DNA of 64,000 nucleotides from Ferdinandcohnia sp047238305. GTDB lineage: Bacteria > Bacillota > Bacilli > Bacillales > Bacillaceae_L. Below the pieces are notes generated by a model. That model saw only the letters and a program-made list of their open reading frames with translations. It was not told where the DNA came from and searched no databases. The translations under genes and the position numbers were made by a program. The DNA is taken from NCBI RefSeq assembly GCF_047238305.1, contig NZ_JBDFMO010000001.1:1302001-1366000 (forward strand), read 5' to 3'. How positions within the stretch are numbered: the stretch's first letter is position 1; each line of letters opens with the position of its first letter. Of the stretch, positions 42,419-51,797 are shown piece by piece.

Positions 42419-42544
42419 GGGAACGACCTCATTTCATTTCGATATTTATTTTATATTACTATGATATCACTTTTGTATAAAATTGTAAATTAATTCACTG
42501 AACATTTTAACATTTAATCATTCTGTGTATTTTTGAGTTTCATC

Positions 42545-42573
42545 TTGAACATGCTTTGTTTTTTCTGTAAAAT
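42545..42573 (+). promoter_or_regulatory. upp promoter
   Basis: TTGAAC (42545-42550), 17 nt, TAAAAT (42568-42573). Confidence 0.78.
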
Positions 42574-42664
42574 TTATTGAAGTGTAAAAAACGCAGTTCG
42601 TAGTGTTATTTTTTCATTTGAAGGAAATTCTAAAAGAACCATACTTAAAAAGGAGAGATGAACG

Positions 42665-43294
42665 ATGGGGAAAGTGTACGTTTTTGATCACCCACTTATT
42701 CAGCACAAGCTTACATACATACGAGATATAAATACTGGTACGAAGGAATTCCGTGAATTGGTAGACGAAGTGGCAAGCTTAATGGCATTTGAAATCACTC
42801 GTGATATGCCACTCGAGGAAGTGGAAGTTGAAACTCCAGTTCGTAAGGCGAAATCAAAGGTTTTATCTGGTAAAAAGATTGGTATAGTACCGATCCTACG
42901 TGCTGGTCTAGGCATGGTAGATGGAATTTTGCGCTTAATTCCAGCAGCAAAAGTTGGGCATATTGGACTTTATCGTGACCCTGAAACATTGCAACCAGTT
43001 GAATATTATTTTAAGATGCCTTCTGATATCAAAGAGCGTGAATTCATCGTTGTGGACCCAATGCTTGCGACAGGTGGTTCAGCAGTTGAAGCGATCAATG
43101 CATTAAAAAAGCGAGGCGCTACTAATATTAAATTTATGTGCCTAATTGCAGCACCAGAGGGTGTAGAAGCAATGAAAAATGCCCATCCTGATGTCGATAT
43201 CTATATCGCAGCACTCGATGAGCAGTTGAACGACCATGGTTATATCGTTCCAGGCCTTGGAGACGCAGGAGACCGTCTATTTGGAACAAAATAA
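42665..43294 (+). CDS. upp: Uracil phosphoribosyltransferase
   Basis: Makes UMP from uracil and PRPP. The PRPP loop VVDPMLATGGSAVEA is near residues 128-142; the uracil-binding end is GYIVPGLGDAGDRLFGTK. 209 residues; ATG 42665 with AAAGGAGAG upstream. No PyrR-type leader is evident upstream. Confidence 0.97.
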   Translation: MGKVYVFDHPLIQHKLTYIRDINTGTKEFRELVDEVASLMAFEITRDMPLEEVEVETPVRKAKSKVLSGKKIGIVPILRAGLGMVDGILRLIPAAKVGHIGLYRDPETLQPVEYYFKMPSDIKEREFIVVDPMLATGGSAVEAINALKKRGATNIKFMCLIAAPEGVEAMKNAHPDVDIYIAALDEQLNDHGYIVPGLGDAGDRLFGTK

Positions 43295-43299
43295 GCCGA

Positions 43300-43466
43300 A
43301 AAGTGGAAGTGCCTTGCACAGAAACGAGAAAACTGGCCGACTAAATTCGCCACGTCCTGTGGCGCCGTCGGCATTAGCACTTCCTGTGCGTCGATACTCC
43401 GACAAAGAGGCGTATTTTGCCTCTGCAGGAGGAGTTGAAGTTTCTCGAGTTTCTAGGCGCTGTAAC
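43300..43466 (+). repeat. Intergenic repeat R4 containing the three-hairpin module
   Basis: Left part GAAACGAGAAA pairs with TTTCTCGAGTTTC at the right; AGGCG-tattttg-CCTCTGC lies inside. The module at 43336-43393 is GCCGAC / GTCGGC around CGCCAC-gtcct-GTGGCG, followed by GCAC-ttcct-GTGC. Ends TCTAGGCGC, like repeats R1. Confidence 0.72.
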
Positions 43467-43482
43467 TAGAACTCACATATTC

Positions 43483-43525
43483 AACCACCTTTTGAGTAAT
43501 GCTATCTCAAAGAGGTGGTTTTTTT
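43483..43525 (+). terminator. upp terminator overlapping the next ribosome site
   Basis: AACCACCTTTTGAG / CTCAAA-G-AGGTGGTT (14 bp with one bulged G), then a T-run. The AGAGGTGG in the 3' arm (43511-43518) is also the ribosome site of the downstream protease. Confidence 0.85.
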
Positions 43526-45763
43526 GTGAGAATGATACTGGCCATTTGTATGAGTATGACCCTCCTATTTTCAACAATACCTGTCGAAGCGCACCGTTTT
43601 CCGGACAGACCCCCTTTGCCTAAAGAGGATTTGGATGAAATGGTGCATGAAATCATCATAACGGACGAACATCAATTTGCATCATTAATTGAAAGAACAA
43701 AAACAATCTATCCTTCCATAAAAATTAATCACATATACAAACATGTGTTTTCGGGTTTTTCAGTCACGGGAAAAAGACGGGATATCCAAAGATTAAAAAC
43801 GGAGTCTGGCGTTCAACAAAGTTCCCCGGTTACGACCTATCAGGTTTCTGTAGAAGAGAGTGTTCCTTTTATTGGAGGCGAGGAGATCCGCGGTCACTTT
43901 GATAAAAAGGATCATCGCTTAACCGGAAAGGGCGTCAAAGTTGGTGTAATCGATACTGGCGTTGACTACACCCACCCAGACCTTAGGAGAAATTATAAAG
44001 GGGGCTATGACCTCGTTGATGGTGATGACGACCCGATGGAAACCAAAGGAGTTGAGGGGCGAAACACCTCACATGGAACCCATGTTGCAGGAATCATTGC
44101 AGCGAATGGAAAAATCAGAGGAGTTGCACCAGAGGCAGATATCATTGGCTACCGCGCACTTGGCCCAGGTGGGATGGGAACATCCGAACAAGTCATTGCG
44201 GCAATAGACAAAGCAATTGAAGATAAAGTTGATGTCATTAATCTATCGCTTGGCAATACCATCAATGGACCAGATTGGCCAACAAGTCTGGCGTTAGATA
44301 AAGCGACGGAAAAAGGAATTGTGGCGGTAACTTCAAGTGGAAATTCAGGGCCAATGGTCTGGACGGTTGGTTCACCCGGGACATCATCAAGGGCGATATC
44401 CGTCGGTGCATCAACACCGCCAATGACTGTACCGTACATCACAATAGGGTTTGCAGATCGAAAAATTGAGCTCCAACCCCTGCAGGGCTCAATACCATGG
44501 AAACTCCAAAAGAAATATAAGATTGTTTATGCAGGAATGGGCACGGAAAAAACGTTCCCTAAGGCTAAAGACAAAATTGTGTTAATGGAAAGAGGGCAAA
44601 TTACATTTACCGAAAAAGCAGTACGCGCACTTAAAGCCGAAGCGTCCGCTGTTTTAATCTATAACAACACGGATGGAAACTTCTCAGGTTCATTAGACGA
44701 GGAGCTTCCTATACCGGTTGCATCCCTTTCAAAGGCAGATGGGGAATGGCTTAAGAAACAAATGAAGTCTCAAAATCCTGTGGTAAAAACCTCGTTCCAA
44801 GAGGTGAAAGATACGATCGCTTCCTTTAGCTCCCGAGGTCCTGTCACGCACACCTGGGCGATTAAACCGGATGTAGTGGCACCAGGAGTAGCAATTGATA
44901 GCACGATTCCAAATGGATACGAGGAAATGCAAGGGACAAGTATGGCGGCACCGCATGTAGCCGGAGCAAGTGCTATTTTAAAACAGGCACATCCTGGATG
45001 GACACCGGAACAAATAAAAGCCGCACTCATGAATACGGCACGGCTTTTAGAAAAAGAAGATGGAACCTTGTACAAGCCGTATGAACAAGGAGCGGGTAGA
45101 ATTCAGCTTCATGAGGCTATTCACACGGAAACGCTAATCTATCCTGGGTCATTTTCCGCGGGACTGTTACATCACCAAGATGAACGCACAGAAAAAACAA
45201 TTAAAATAACGATAGATAATCAATCTGAAGAAGAAAAGAAATATTCTTTCGAGATTCCGAAAAACAGAAAAGGAATTCAATGGGACTTGCCCATTCCCTT
45301 TGCTGTACAACCGAAACAAAAAAAAGAGATTACAATCAGGCTCGATATCACGCCAAGTACCATCGGTGCAGGGCTACACTATGGGAATTTATTTTTAAGA
45401 GAAGGAAAAAATCGATATCACATTCCATATATGTACGTGATTGAAGAACCCGACTATCCTCGAATCATGGGTTTTCAATTTGGTAAAGGAGATAAGGAAG
45501 ATGTGTTTCGATATGAATTATACTTACCAGGTGGAGCTGATGAATATGGTATTGTCCTCTATAATCCAGACAGTCTGCGGTTTGTGACATTTTTAGATTG
45601 GGACCGAAATGTTGCGAGGGGACTGGTAGAGAAAGAAGTAAACAGAAAGGATCGAAACTTAAGAGGAGTTTTTAAGGCGATCATATTTGTTAATAAAGCT
45701 GGCAAAGAGGATATACTAGAAACAGAAATCTCATTTGAGGATACAATGATAGGCGGCCACTAA
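43526..45763 (+). CDS. Secreted subtilisin-like serine protease (Vpr-like)
   Basis: 745 residues from GTG 43526. Signal peptide (MILAICMSMTLLFSTIPVEA), an I9 propeptide (residues about 30-115), then the S8 catalytic domain with D143 (GVIDTGVDYTHPDL), H183 (SHGTHVAGIIA) and S472 (GTSMAAPHVAGA). A PA domain is inserted between His and Ser, and about 200 C-terminal residues form beta-rich domains. This is the layout of Vpr-type extracellular proteases. I chose GTG 43526 because AGAGGTGG is 7 nt upstream; the first ATG 43499 would put the terminator stem inside the gene. Confidence 0.92.
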   Translation: MRMILAICMSMTLLFSTIPVEAHRFPDRPPLPKEDLDEMVHEIIITDEHQFASLIERTKTIYPSIKINHIYKHVFSGFSVTGKRRDIQRLKTESGVQQSSPVTTYQVSVEESVPFIGGEEIRGHFDKKDHRLTGKGVKVGVIDTGVDYTHPDLRRNYKGGYDLVDGDDDPMETKGVEGRNTSHGTHVAGIIAANGKIRGVAPEADIIGYRALGPGGMGTSEQVIAAIDKAIEDKVDVINLSLGNTINGPDWPTSLALDKATEKGIVAVTSSGNSGPMVWTVGSPGTSSRAISVGASTPPMTVPYITIGFADRKIELQPLQGSIPWKLQKKYKIVYAGMGTEKTFPKAKDKIVLMERGQITFTEKAVRALKAEASAVLIYNNTDGNFSGSLDEELPIPVASLSKADGEWLKKQMKSQNPVVKTSFQEVKDTIASFSSRGPVTHTWAIKPDVVAPGVAIDSTIPNGYEEMQGTSMAAPHVAGASAILKQAHPGWTPEQIKAALMNTARLLEKEDGTLYKPYEQGAGRIQLHEAIHTETLIYPGSFSAGLLHHQDERTEKTIKITIDNQSEEEKKYSFEIPKNRKGIQWDLPIPFAVQPKQKKEITIRLDITPSTIGAGLHYGNLFLREGKNRYHIPYMYVIEEPDYPRIMGFQFGKGDKEDVFRYELYLPGGADEYGIVLYNPDSLRFVTFLDWDRNVARGLVEKEVNRKDRNLRGVFKAIIFVNKAGKEDILETEISFEDTMIGGH

Positions 45764-46072
45764 CCATTGGTCGCCTAAGTCTAATTATGAACTTTTTGTG
45801 AACGAAAAGTGAATTATTGGATTAATACTACGATGATAGGACTAACAAAAATCACGATTAAATGGCTTTTGTAAGCGGATGTGGAATGCGATAAAAATCG
45901 CTTGTGAGAAGGTGAACTTTTTCCTTACAAACAATTGACATTAATAGGTGCCTATTGTATGCTTACAAAGGGTATGAATGAGAAGGTTTTCATCGTATTG
46001 TTACTTGGAAAATTGAGTATTTTCTGACATGTTAAAAGCCTGCCTCTAAAGACTTAAAGTGGGGGTTTGTTG
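45764..46072 (+). other. Leader and gap before the atp operon
   Basis: Holds AGGCGGCC / GGTCGCCT at the protease gene end (45751-45776), the atp promoter and an untranslated leader of about 100 nt. No gene seen. Confidence 0.6.
45935..45963 (+). promoter_or_regulatory. atp operon promoter with palindrome in the spacer
   Basis: TTGACA (45935-45940), 17 nt, TATGCT (45958-45963). The spacer contains the perfect palindrome AATAGG-TG-CCTATT (45943-45956), a possible operator. Confidence 0.75.
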
Positions 46073-46294
46073 ATGCCTAAAAACGATAAGCATCCATTAA
46101 AAGCCTATGCGCTTATGTCTGGTATTCTATCTCAATTAGTAGGATCAATTCTAATTGGTATTTTCCTCGGTAGATGGATTGATCAGAGGCTAGCCACTGA
46201 ACCACTATTTTTAATTCTTGGCCTTCTATTAGGACTAGCAACAGGAGTCTATGCAACACTTCGTCTAGTCAATCACTTTTTTTCAGGAGATTAA
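46073..46294 (+). CDS. atpZ: AtpZ-type small membrane protein
   Basis: 73 residues, two helices joined by FLGRWIDQRLATEP. AtpZ/AtpI family (atpZ of Bacillus pseudofirmus, linked there to Mg uptake and ATP synthase function). ATG 46073 with GTGGGGG 7 nt upstream. First gene of the atp operon. Confidence 0.85.
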   Translation: MPKNDKHPLKAYALMSGILSQLVGSILIGIFLGRWIDQRLATEPLFLILGLLLGLATGVYATLRLVNHFFSGD

Positions 46295-46300
46295 CTTGAT

Positions 46301-46669
46301 ATGCAGGATCTATCCATAGCGTTTACGAGGTATCGTAAATACATATTCTACTTACTTGCAATCTATGTACTAGGCTGGGGATTCACTGCATATAAATCGG
46401 TCTTCTTAGGATTAATACTAGGAACTCTGGGAAGTTTGTGGATTCTATTTACGTTAGCTCGTAAAAATATGCAATTTACGAAGGCATTTGAAGAGGGTCG
46501 AACAGTCCGATCGCTTGGAACAATGTCGAGAATGGCAGTTGCAGGTTTAGCAGTATTGATTGTAATGGAGTATCCAGAAAACTTTCACTTAGGTAGTATG
46601 ATTATTGGATTAATGACAGCCTACTTTGTCATTATGATAGATTTCTTTTTTCAAAAACTTCATAAATAG
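46301..46669 (+). CDS. atpI: ATP synthase protein I
   Basis: 122 residues with four helices; assists c-ring assembly. Separated by 6 nt from atpZ, AGGAG upstream. Confidence 0.88.
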   Translation: MQDLSIAFTRYRKYIFYLLAIYVLGWGFTAYKSVFLGLILGTLGSLWILFTLARKNMQFTKAFEEGRTVRSLGTMSRMAVAGLAVLIVMEYPENFHLGSMIIGLMTAYFVIMIDFFFQKLHK

Positions 46670-46726
46670 ACTAAAGCGTAAAACCCAGGTTTGCGCTGGA
46701 CAATATGGGAAGAGAGGTGAATACTG

Positions 46727-47461
46727 TTGGGTCACGAAGCTCCTACGATAGAATTATTTGGCCTTTATTTTAGTAAATCTAACATGCTGATGATCACAAT
46801 TGCGAGTGTAATTGTATTCATTATCGCGGTTCTCGGAACTCGTACCCTTGCAATGAAGCCAACCGGTGCTCAGAACTTTATGGAATGGGTCATGGACTTT
46901 GTTCGAGGAATTATTAAAAGTTCAATGGACTGGCAAACAGGCGGGCGTTTCCAAATACTAGGGATTACGTTAATTATGTATATCCTTGTATCGAACTTTC
47001 TAGGATTGCCGTTTGCGATCATTTGGGGCCATGAATTATGGTGGAAGTCTCCAACTGCTGATCCAACGATTACGTTAACTCTAGCAGTTATGGTTGTTGG
47101 ATTATCACATTACTATGGAATTAAAATGAAGGGTGCGAAAGAATACGGTAAGGATTTCTTTAAACCTATGTCATTTATGTTCCCGTTAAAAATTATCGAA
47201 GAATTTGCAAACACATTAACTCTCGGACTGCGTCTATTTGGTAACATCTATGCTGGTGAAATCCTGCTTGGATTAATTGCTGGTATGGCAGTAAGTGGTT
47301 ATGAAAGTGGCATTCTCGGAGGTATCTTAGGTACAATCGGAGCCTTTATTCCGATGATTGCATGGCAAGGATTTAGTATCTTTGTTGGTGCCATCCAGGC
47401 ATACATCTTTACAATGTTAACAATGGTTTATATTTCACACAAAGTAAGTACAGACCATTAA
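46727..47461 (+). CDS. atpB: ATP synthase subunit a
   Basis: Fo stator with half-channels. 244 residues. The essential arginine is in NTLTLGLRLFGNIYAGE; FVGAIQAYIFTMLTMVYIS is the last helix. Starts with TTG 46727 (AGAGAGGTGAA upstream), as no ATG fits. Start codon and end match the family. Confidence 0.96.
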   Translation: MGHEAPTIELFGLYFSKSNMLMITIASVIVFIIAVLGTRTLAMKPTGAQNFMEWVMDFVRGIIKSSMDWQTGGRFQILGITLIMYILVSNFLGLPFAIIWGHELWWKSPTADPTITLTLAVMVVGLSHYYGIKMKGAKEYGKDFFKPMSFMFPLKIIEEFANTLTLGLRLFGNIYAGEILLGLIAGMAVSGYESGILGGILGTIGAFIPMIAWQGFSIFVGAIQAYIFTMLTMVYISHKVSTDH

Positions 47462-47550
47462 AAATAAACCTTGTCCAAAATGAGACTTTTTGGGCAAACA
47501 AAAATCAATTATTATAAAATTTTTTATACAATTAAAGGAGGACTTTTTCA

Positions 47551-47769
47551 ATGGGTTTATTAGCAGCAGCAATTGCAATTGGTTTAGCGGCACTAGGTGC
47601 TGGTATTGGTAACGGTCTTATCGTATCTCGTACAGTTGAGGGGATTGCTCGTCAACCAGAAGCACAAGGTAAACTTCAAACTACTATGTTCATCGGGGTT
47701 GCGTTAGTTGAGGCGATTCCTATCATCGCAGTAGTTATCGCGTTCATGGTATTCGGCGCTAACGCATAA
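47551..47769 (+). CDS. atpE: ATP synthase subunit c
   Basis: 72-residue rotor hairpin. The ion-binding carboxylate is E54 in GVALVEAIPI; the first helix has the GAGIGNG motif of neutralophiles and not the AxAxAxA seen in alkaliphiles. AAAGGAGG lies upstream, the strongest ribosome site of the operon, fitting the high demand for c. Followed by a hairpin (47853). Confidence 0.97.
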   Translation: MGLLAAAIAIGLAALGAGIGNGLIVSRTVEGIARQPEAQGKLQTTMFIGVALVEAIPIIAVVIAFMVFGANA

Positions 47770-47852
47770 GATGATTTCTTGAAGCTTTCCTTGAAGTTGC
47801 ATCTAAGGGATTTCCTTATTTCGTAACCTTAAAAAGTGAAGGCTTAGGTAAA

Positions 47853-47888
47853 AATGGCGAAGATCATTCCAAGAGAACCTTCGCCATT
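47853..47888 (+). other. Hairpin between atpE and atpF
   Basis: AATGGCGAAG / CTTCGCCATT, 10 bp perfect with a 16-nt loop, no U-tract behind it. It sits in an unusually long gap (222 nt) within the operon and may protect the atpE end of the mRNA. Confidence 0.7.
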
Positions 47889-47991
47889 CCTTTGTATTAC
47901 CCAAAAAATTATGTAATCGTGCCTATTTGCACATGATGATGAAATTAAGGACTTCCATTCGACTTGGAACTCGCAAAAGGAGGGAATATAG

Positions 47992-48516
47992 GTGTTAGAT
48001 CTTTTTGTCTTAGGCGCTGCCGCTGGTAAATTGCCTGTTAACCTTGGAGATATCATTTTCCAATTGGTTGTATTCATCATTTTATTAGCGTTACTTCGTA
48101 AATTTGCGTTCGGTCCAATCATGAATATCATGAAACAACGTGAAGAACATATCGCAAATGAAATTGATTCTGCTGAGCAAAATCACCAAGAAGCGAAAAA
48201 ATTAGCAGAAGAACAACGTGAACTTCTTAAAAAGTCACGCACAGAGGCTGCTGAGTTAATCGAAAATGCACGTAAATTAGGTGAAGAGCAGAAAGAAGGA
48301 ATTATCCAAGCTGCTCGTGACGAAGCCAACCGTTTAAAAGAAGCGGCAAAGCAAGAAATCGTTCAAGAAAAAGAACAAGCTGTTACGGCTTTGCGTGAAC
48401 AAGTTGCATCACTTTCAGTGTTAGTTGCCTCTAAGGTGATCGAAAAGGAACTTAGCCTTAAAGATCAAGAGAAGCTAATTAACGAATATATTCAAGAGGT
48501 AGGAGAAGGGCGATGA
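47992..48516 (+). CDS. atpF: ATP synthase subunit b
   Basis: Peripheral stalk. 174 residues: N-terminal helix (GDIIFQLVVFIILLALLRKFAFGP) and a long charged coiled coil. GTG 47992 with AAAAGGAGGG 8 nt upstream. Confidence 0.95.
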   Translation: MLDLFVLGAAAGKLPVNLGDIIFQLVVFIILLALLRKFAFGPIMNIMKQREEHIANEIDSAEQNHQEAKKLAEEQRELLKKSRTEAAELIENARKLGEEQKEGIIQAARDEANRLKEAAKQEIVQEKEQAVTALREQVASLSVLVASKVIEKELSLKDQEKLINEYIQEVGEGR

Positions 48517-49055
48517 GCAGAGGAATCGTAGCAAAGCGATATGCAGTAGCTCTTTTTCAATTAGCAAGTGAACAAAATGCACTTGATCAGTATGAAGAAG
48601 AAATTCGTACAGTGAAACAAGTGTTTTCAAATAGCGGTGATTTCCAATCTGTATTAAAAAATCCAAAGCTTACAGCTGATAAGAAAAAAGCGATTGTAAC
48701 ACAATCCTTCCAAGGTTTTTCACAGATGACATTAAATACATTGTATTTATTAATTGACCGTCATCGTGAAGATATTATCGCTGATGTTGCGGAAGAATTT
48801 ATCGCACTCGCAAATGACAAACGTGGAATTGCGGATGCAACTGTCTACTCTGTACGTCCTTTAACAGACTCAGAGGAAGCAGGAATCTCAAGCGTATTTG
48901 CAAGTAAGGTTGGAAAAACTTCATTACGTATTCAAAACATTGTAGATCCAAGTCTGATTGGTGGCGTTAAGCTTCGAATCGGAAATCGTATATTTGATGG
49001 TAGTGTAAAAGGTAAGTTAGAGCGTTTAGAACGTCAACTTATTGCGAAAAGATAG
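48513..49055 (+). CDS. atpH: ATP synthase subunit delta
   Basis: 180 residues; connects stalk b to F1. Starts in the stop of atpF (ATGA overlap). Ends in IGNRIFDGSVKGKLERLERQL, typical. Confidence 0.95.
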   Translation: MSRGIVAKRYAVALFQLASEQNALDQYEEEIRTVKQVFSNSGDFQSVLKNPKLTADKKKAIVTQSFQGFSQMTLNTLYLLIDRHREDIIADVAEEFIALANDKRGIADATVYSVRPLTDSEEAGISSVFASKVGKTSLRIQNIVDPSLIGGVKLRIGNRIFDGSVKGKLERLERQLIAKR

Positions 49056-49066
49056 GGGTGAAATTC

Positions 49067-50578
49067 ATGAGCATCAAAGCTGAAGAAATTAGTGCGCTGA
49101 TAAAAAAGCAAATTGAAAACTATCAGTCTGAAATACAAGTGAGCGAAGTTGGTACAGTTATCAGTGTCGGTGACGGTATCGCACGTGCTCATGGCCTCGA
49201 CAATGTCATGGCTGGAGAACTCGTTGAATTTTCAAACGGTGTCATGGGTATGGCACAAAACCTTGAAGAAAACAACGTTGGTATTATCATCCTTGGTCCT
49301 TTCACTGATATTCGTGAAGGTGACGAAGTACGTCGTACAGGACGTATCATGGAGGTTCCAGTTGGTGAAGCATTGATCGGCCGTGTTGTGAACTCTCTAG
49401 GACAACCAGTTGATGGTCTGGGTCCAATCGAAACTACAAAAACTCGTCCAATCGAAAGTCCAGCTCCTGGGATCATGGACCGTAAATCTGTTCATGAACC
49501 ACTACAAACTGGTATCAAAGCGATTGACGCATTAATTCCAATCGGTCGTGGTCAGCGTGAGTTGATCATCGGTGACCGTCAAACAGGTAAAACATCTGTT
49601 GCAATCGACACAATCCTTAACCAAAAGAACGAAAATATGATCTGTATTTACGTTGCAATTGGTCAAAAAGAATCAACAGTTCGTGGTGTTGTTGAAACAT
49701 TACGTAAAAATGGTGCATTAGATTACACAATCGTTGTAACGGCTTCTGCATCTCAACCAGCTCCAATGTTATTCCTTGCACCATATGCGGGTGTAACAAT
49801 GGGTGAAGAGTTCATGTACAATGGTAAGCACGTTTTAGTTATTTATGATGACTTAACAAAACAAGCTTCTGCATACCGTGAACTTTCATTATTACTACGT
49901 CGTCCTCCAGGTCGTGAAGCATATCCAGGGGATGTATTCTACCTACACTCTCGTTTACTTGAGCGTGCTGCGAAGCTTTCTGACGCAAAAGGTGGCGGTT
50001 CGATTACGGCTTTACCGTTCATTGAAACACAAGCAGGTGACGTATCTGCATACATTCCAACAAACGTTATCTCGATTACAGACGGACAAATTTTCTTACA
50101 ATCTGACCTATTCTTCTCAGGTGTACGTCCTGCCGTAAACGCAGGTTTATCCGTATCACGTGTTGGTGGATCTGCACAAATCAGTGCGATGAAGAAGGTA
50201 TCAGGTACATTACGTCTTGACCTTGCTTCATACCGTGAGCTTGAAGCATTCGCACAGTTCGGTTCAGACCTTGATAAAGCAACTCAAGCGAAACTTAACC
50301 GTGGTGCACGTACAGTAGAAGTATTAAAACAAGGTTTAAATAAGCCACTAGCAGTAGAAAAGCAAGTTGCGATTCTATATGCATTAACTCGTGGATTCCT
50401 TGATGATATTCCAGTAGAAGATATCTCTCGTTTTGAAGAAGAATACTTCGTATGGTTAGAGCATAACCGTAAAGCTGAAATCTTTGATCACATCAAGTCA
50501 ACTGGTAAGCTTCCAGAAGATGAAGTATTTACTTCTGCAATCAATGATTTCAAAAAGACATTTGCAGTTTCTGAATAA
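49067..50578 (+). CDS. atpA: ATP synthase subunit alpha
   Basis: Non-catalytic nucleotide-binding subunit of F1. 503 residues. P-loop GDRQTGKTSVA near residue 170; PGREAYPGDVFYLHSRLLERAAK. ATG 49067 with TAGGGGTG upstream; GTG 49058 is earlier in frame but too near. Confidence 0.98.
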   Translation: MSIKAEEISALIKKQIENYQSEIQVSEVGTVISVGDGIARAHGLDNVMAGELVEFSNGVMGMAQNLEENNVGIIILGPFTDIREGDEVRRTGRIMEVPVGEALIGRVVNSLGQPVDGLGPIETTKTRPIESPAPGIMDRKSVHEPLQTGIKAIDALIPIGRGQRELIIGDRQTGKTSVAIDTILNQKNENMICIYVAIGQKESTVRGVVETLRKNGALDYTIVVTASASQPAPMLFLAPYAGVTMGEEFMYNGKHVLVIYDDLTKQASAYRELSLLLRRPPGREAYPGDVFYLHSRLLERAAKLSDAKGGGSITALPFIETQAGDVSAYIPTNVISITDGQIFLQSDLFFSGVRPAVNAGLSVSRVGGSAQISAMKKVSGTLRLDLASYRELEAFAQFGSDLDKATQAKLNRGARTVEVLKQGLNKPLAVEKQVAILYALTRGFLDDIPVEDISRFEEEYFVWLEHNRKAEIFDHIKSTGKLPEDEVFTSAINDFKKTFAVSE

Positions 50579-50589
50579 GACGAAATGCG

Positions 50590-50724
50590 GAAGCGACCGT
50601 ATAGCGACGTACGGACTGGACTGAGCCTGTAGGAGATAAAGGAAACACGAAGAGCAGAGCGATTCGATGTTGAGCTTATCGTACGGAGGGTGAGGGAAGT
50701 CTCGCTAGTCGCTGGGAGCTGAAG
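50590..50724 (+). repeat. Intergenic repeat R2, copy 2, inside the atp operon
   Basis: Same family as 22582-22786 without the nested module. It interrupts the atpA-atpG gap (267 nt), so it is transcribed as part of the atp mRNA. Confidence 0.82.
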
Positions 50725-50845
50725 ATGGACATATTAACTTAATGCTTAAGCGACGTTCAATACGTGCGTCGCTTATCTGAATAAAGCTAGGAAGACTCGG
50801 TTCCAAAGCGTTTACGAATAATCGAGGAAAAGGTGGTGAGAACCT

Positions 50846-51703
50846 TTGGCATCCTTACGTGATATAAAAACAAGAATCACTTCTACAAAGAAAACAAGTC
50901 AAATTACTAAAGCGATGCAGATGGTTTCAGCATCTAAATTTAGCCGTGCTGAAGCAAATGCAAAATCGTTTGTTCCATATATGGAAAAAATTCAAGAGGT
51001 CGTTGCGAATATCGCAGTGGGCAGCTCCGATGCAAGTCATCCAATGCTACTTCACAGACCTGTTAAAAAGACTGCTTATATCGTCATCACATCTGACCGT
51101 GGATTAGCTGGTGCATATAACAGTAACGTGATTCGTGGTGCGTACCAGGCGATGCAAAAACGTCATAAAAGCACTGATGAGTTCACAGTAATCGCAATCG
51201 GTCGTGTCGGCCGTGACTTCTTTGTAAAAAGAGGCATTTCCGTTAGCTTAGAAATCGCTGGTCTATCTGATCAACCTTCTTTCGCTGAAATTAAGGATAT
51301 TGCAAATGCTACTGTGAATATGTTTGCGGACGGTACGTATGATGAGCTTTACATGTGGTATAACCATTTCGTAAGTGCGATTCAACACGATGTAACAGAG
51401 AAAAAGCTATTACCGTTATCGGATTTAGCTGCTAACAAAAAACAAACTTCTTATGAATTTGAACCTTCACAAGAAGATATCTTAGAGGTATTGCTACCTC
51501 AGTATGCTGAAAGTCTCATCTACGGAGCACTTTTAGATGGAAAAGCAAGTGAACACTCTGCACGTATGACTGCGATGAAAAATGCGACAGACAATGCGAA
51601 AGAGCTTATCGATTCACTTACTCTTTCATACAACCGTGCTCGTCAAGCGGCAATTACGCAAGAAATTACGGAAATTGTCGGTGGAGCAGCAGCACTCGAA
51701 TAG
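50846..51703 (+). CDS. atpG: ATP synthase subunit gamma
   Basis: Central rotor shaft. 285 residues; the start SLRDIKTRITSTKKTSQITKAMQMVSASKF and the end YNRARQAAITQEITEIVGGAAAL match the family. Start TTG 50846 with AGGTGGTGAG upstream. Confidence 0.97.
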   Translation: MASLRDIKTRITSTKKTSQITKAMQMVSASKFSRAEANAKSFVPYMEKIQEVVANIAVGSSDASHPMLLHRPVKKTAYIVITSDRGLAGAYNSNVIRGAYQAMQKRHKSTDEFTVIAIGRVGRDFFVKRGISVSLEIAGLSDQPSFAEIKDIANATVNMFADGTYDELYMWYNHFVSAIQHDVTEKKLLPLSDLAANKKQTSYEFEPSQEDILEVLLPQYAESLIYGALLDGKASEHSARMTAMKNATDNAKELIDSLTLSYNRARQAAITQEITEIVGGAAALE

Positions 51704-51797
51704 AAATTTTATAACTTTCGATCGATTCATTTAAAGGCATTCAAAGTGAGCGAAAAAATTTTGAATGACCGCGAAAAGTAAGTTAGGAGGGAAAACG

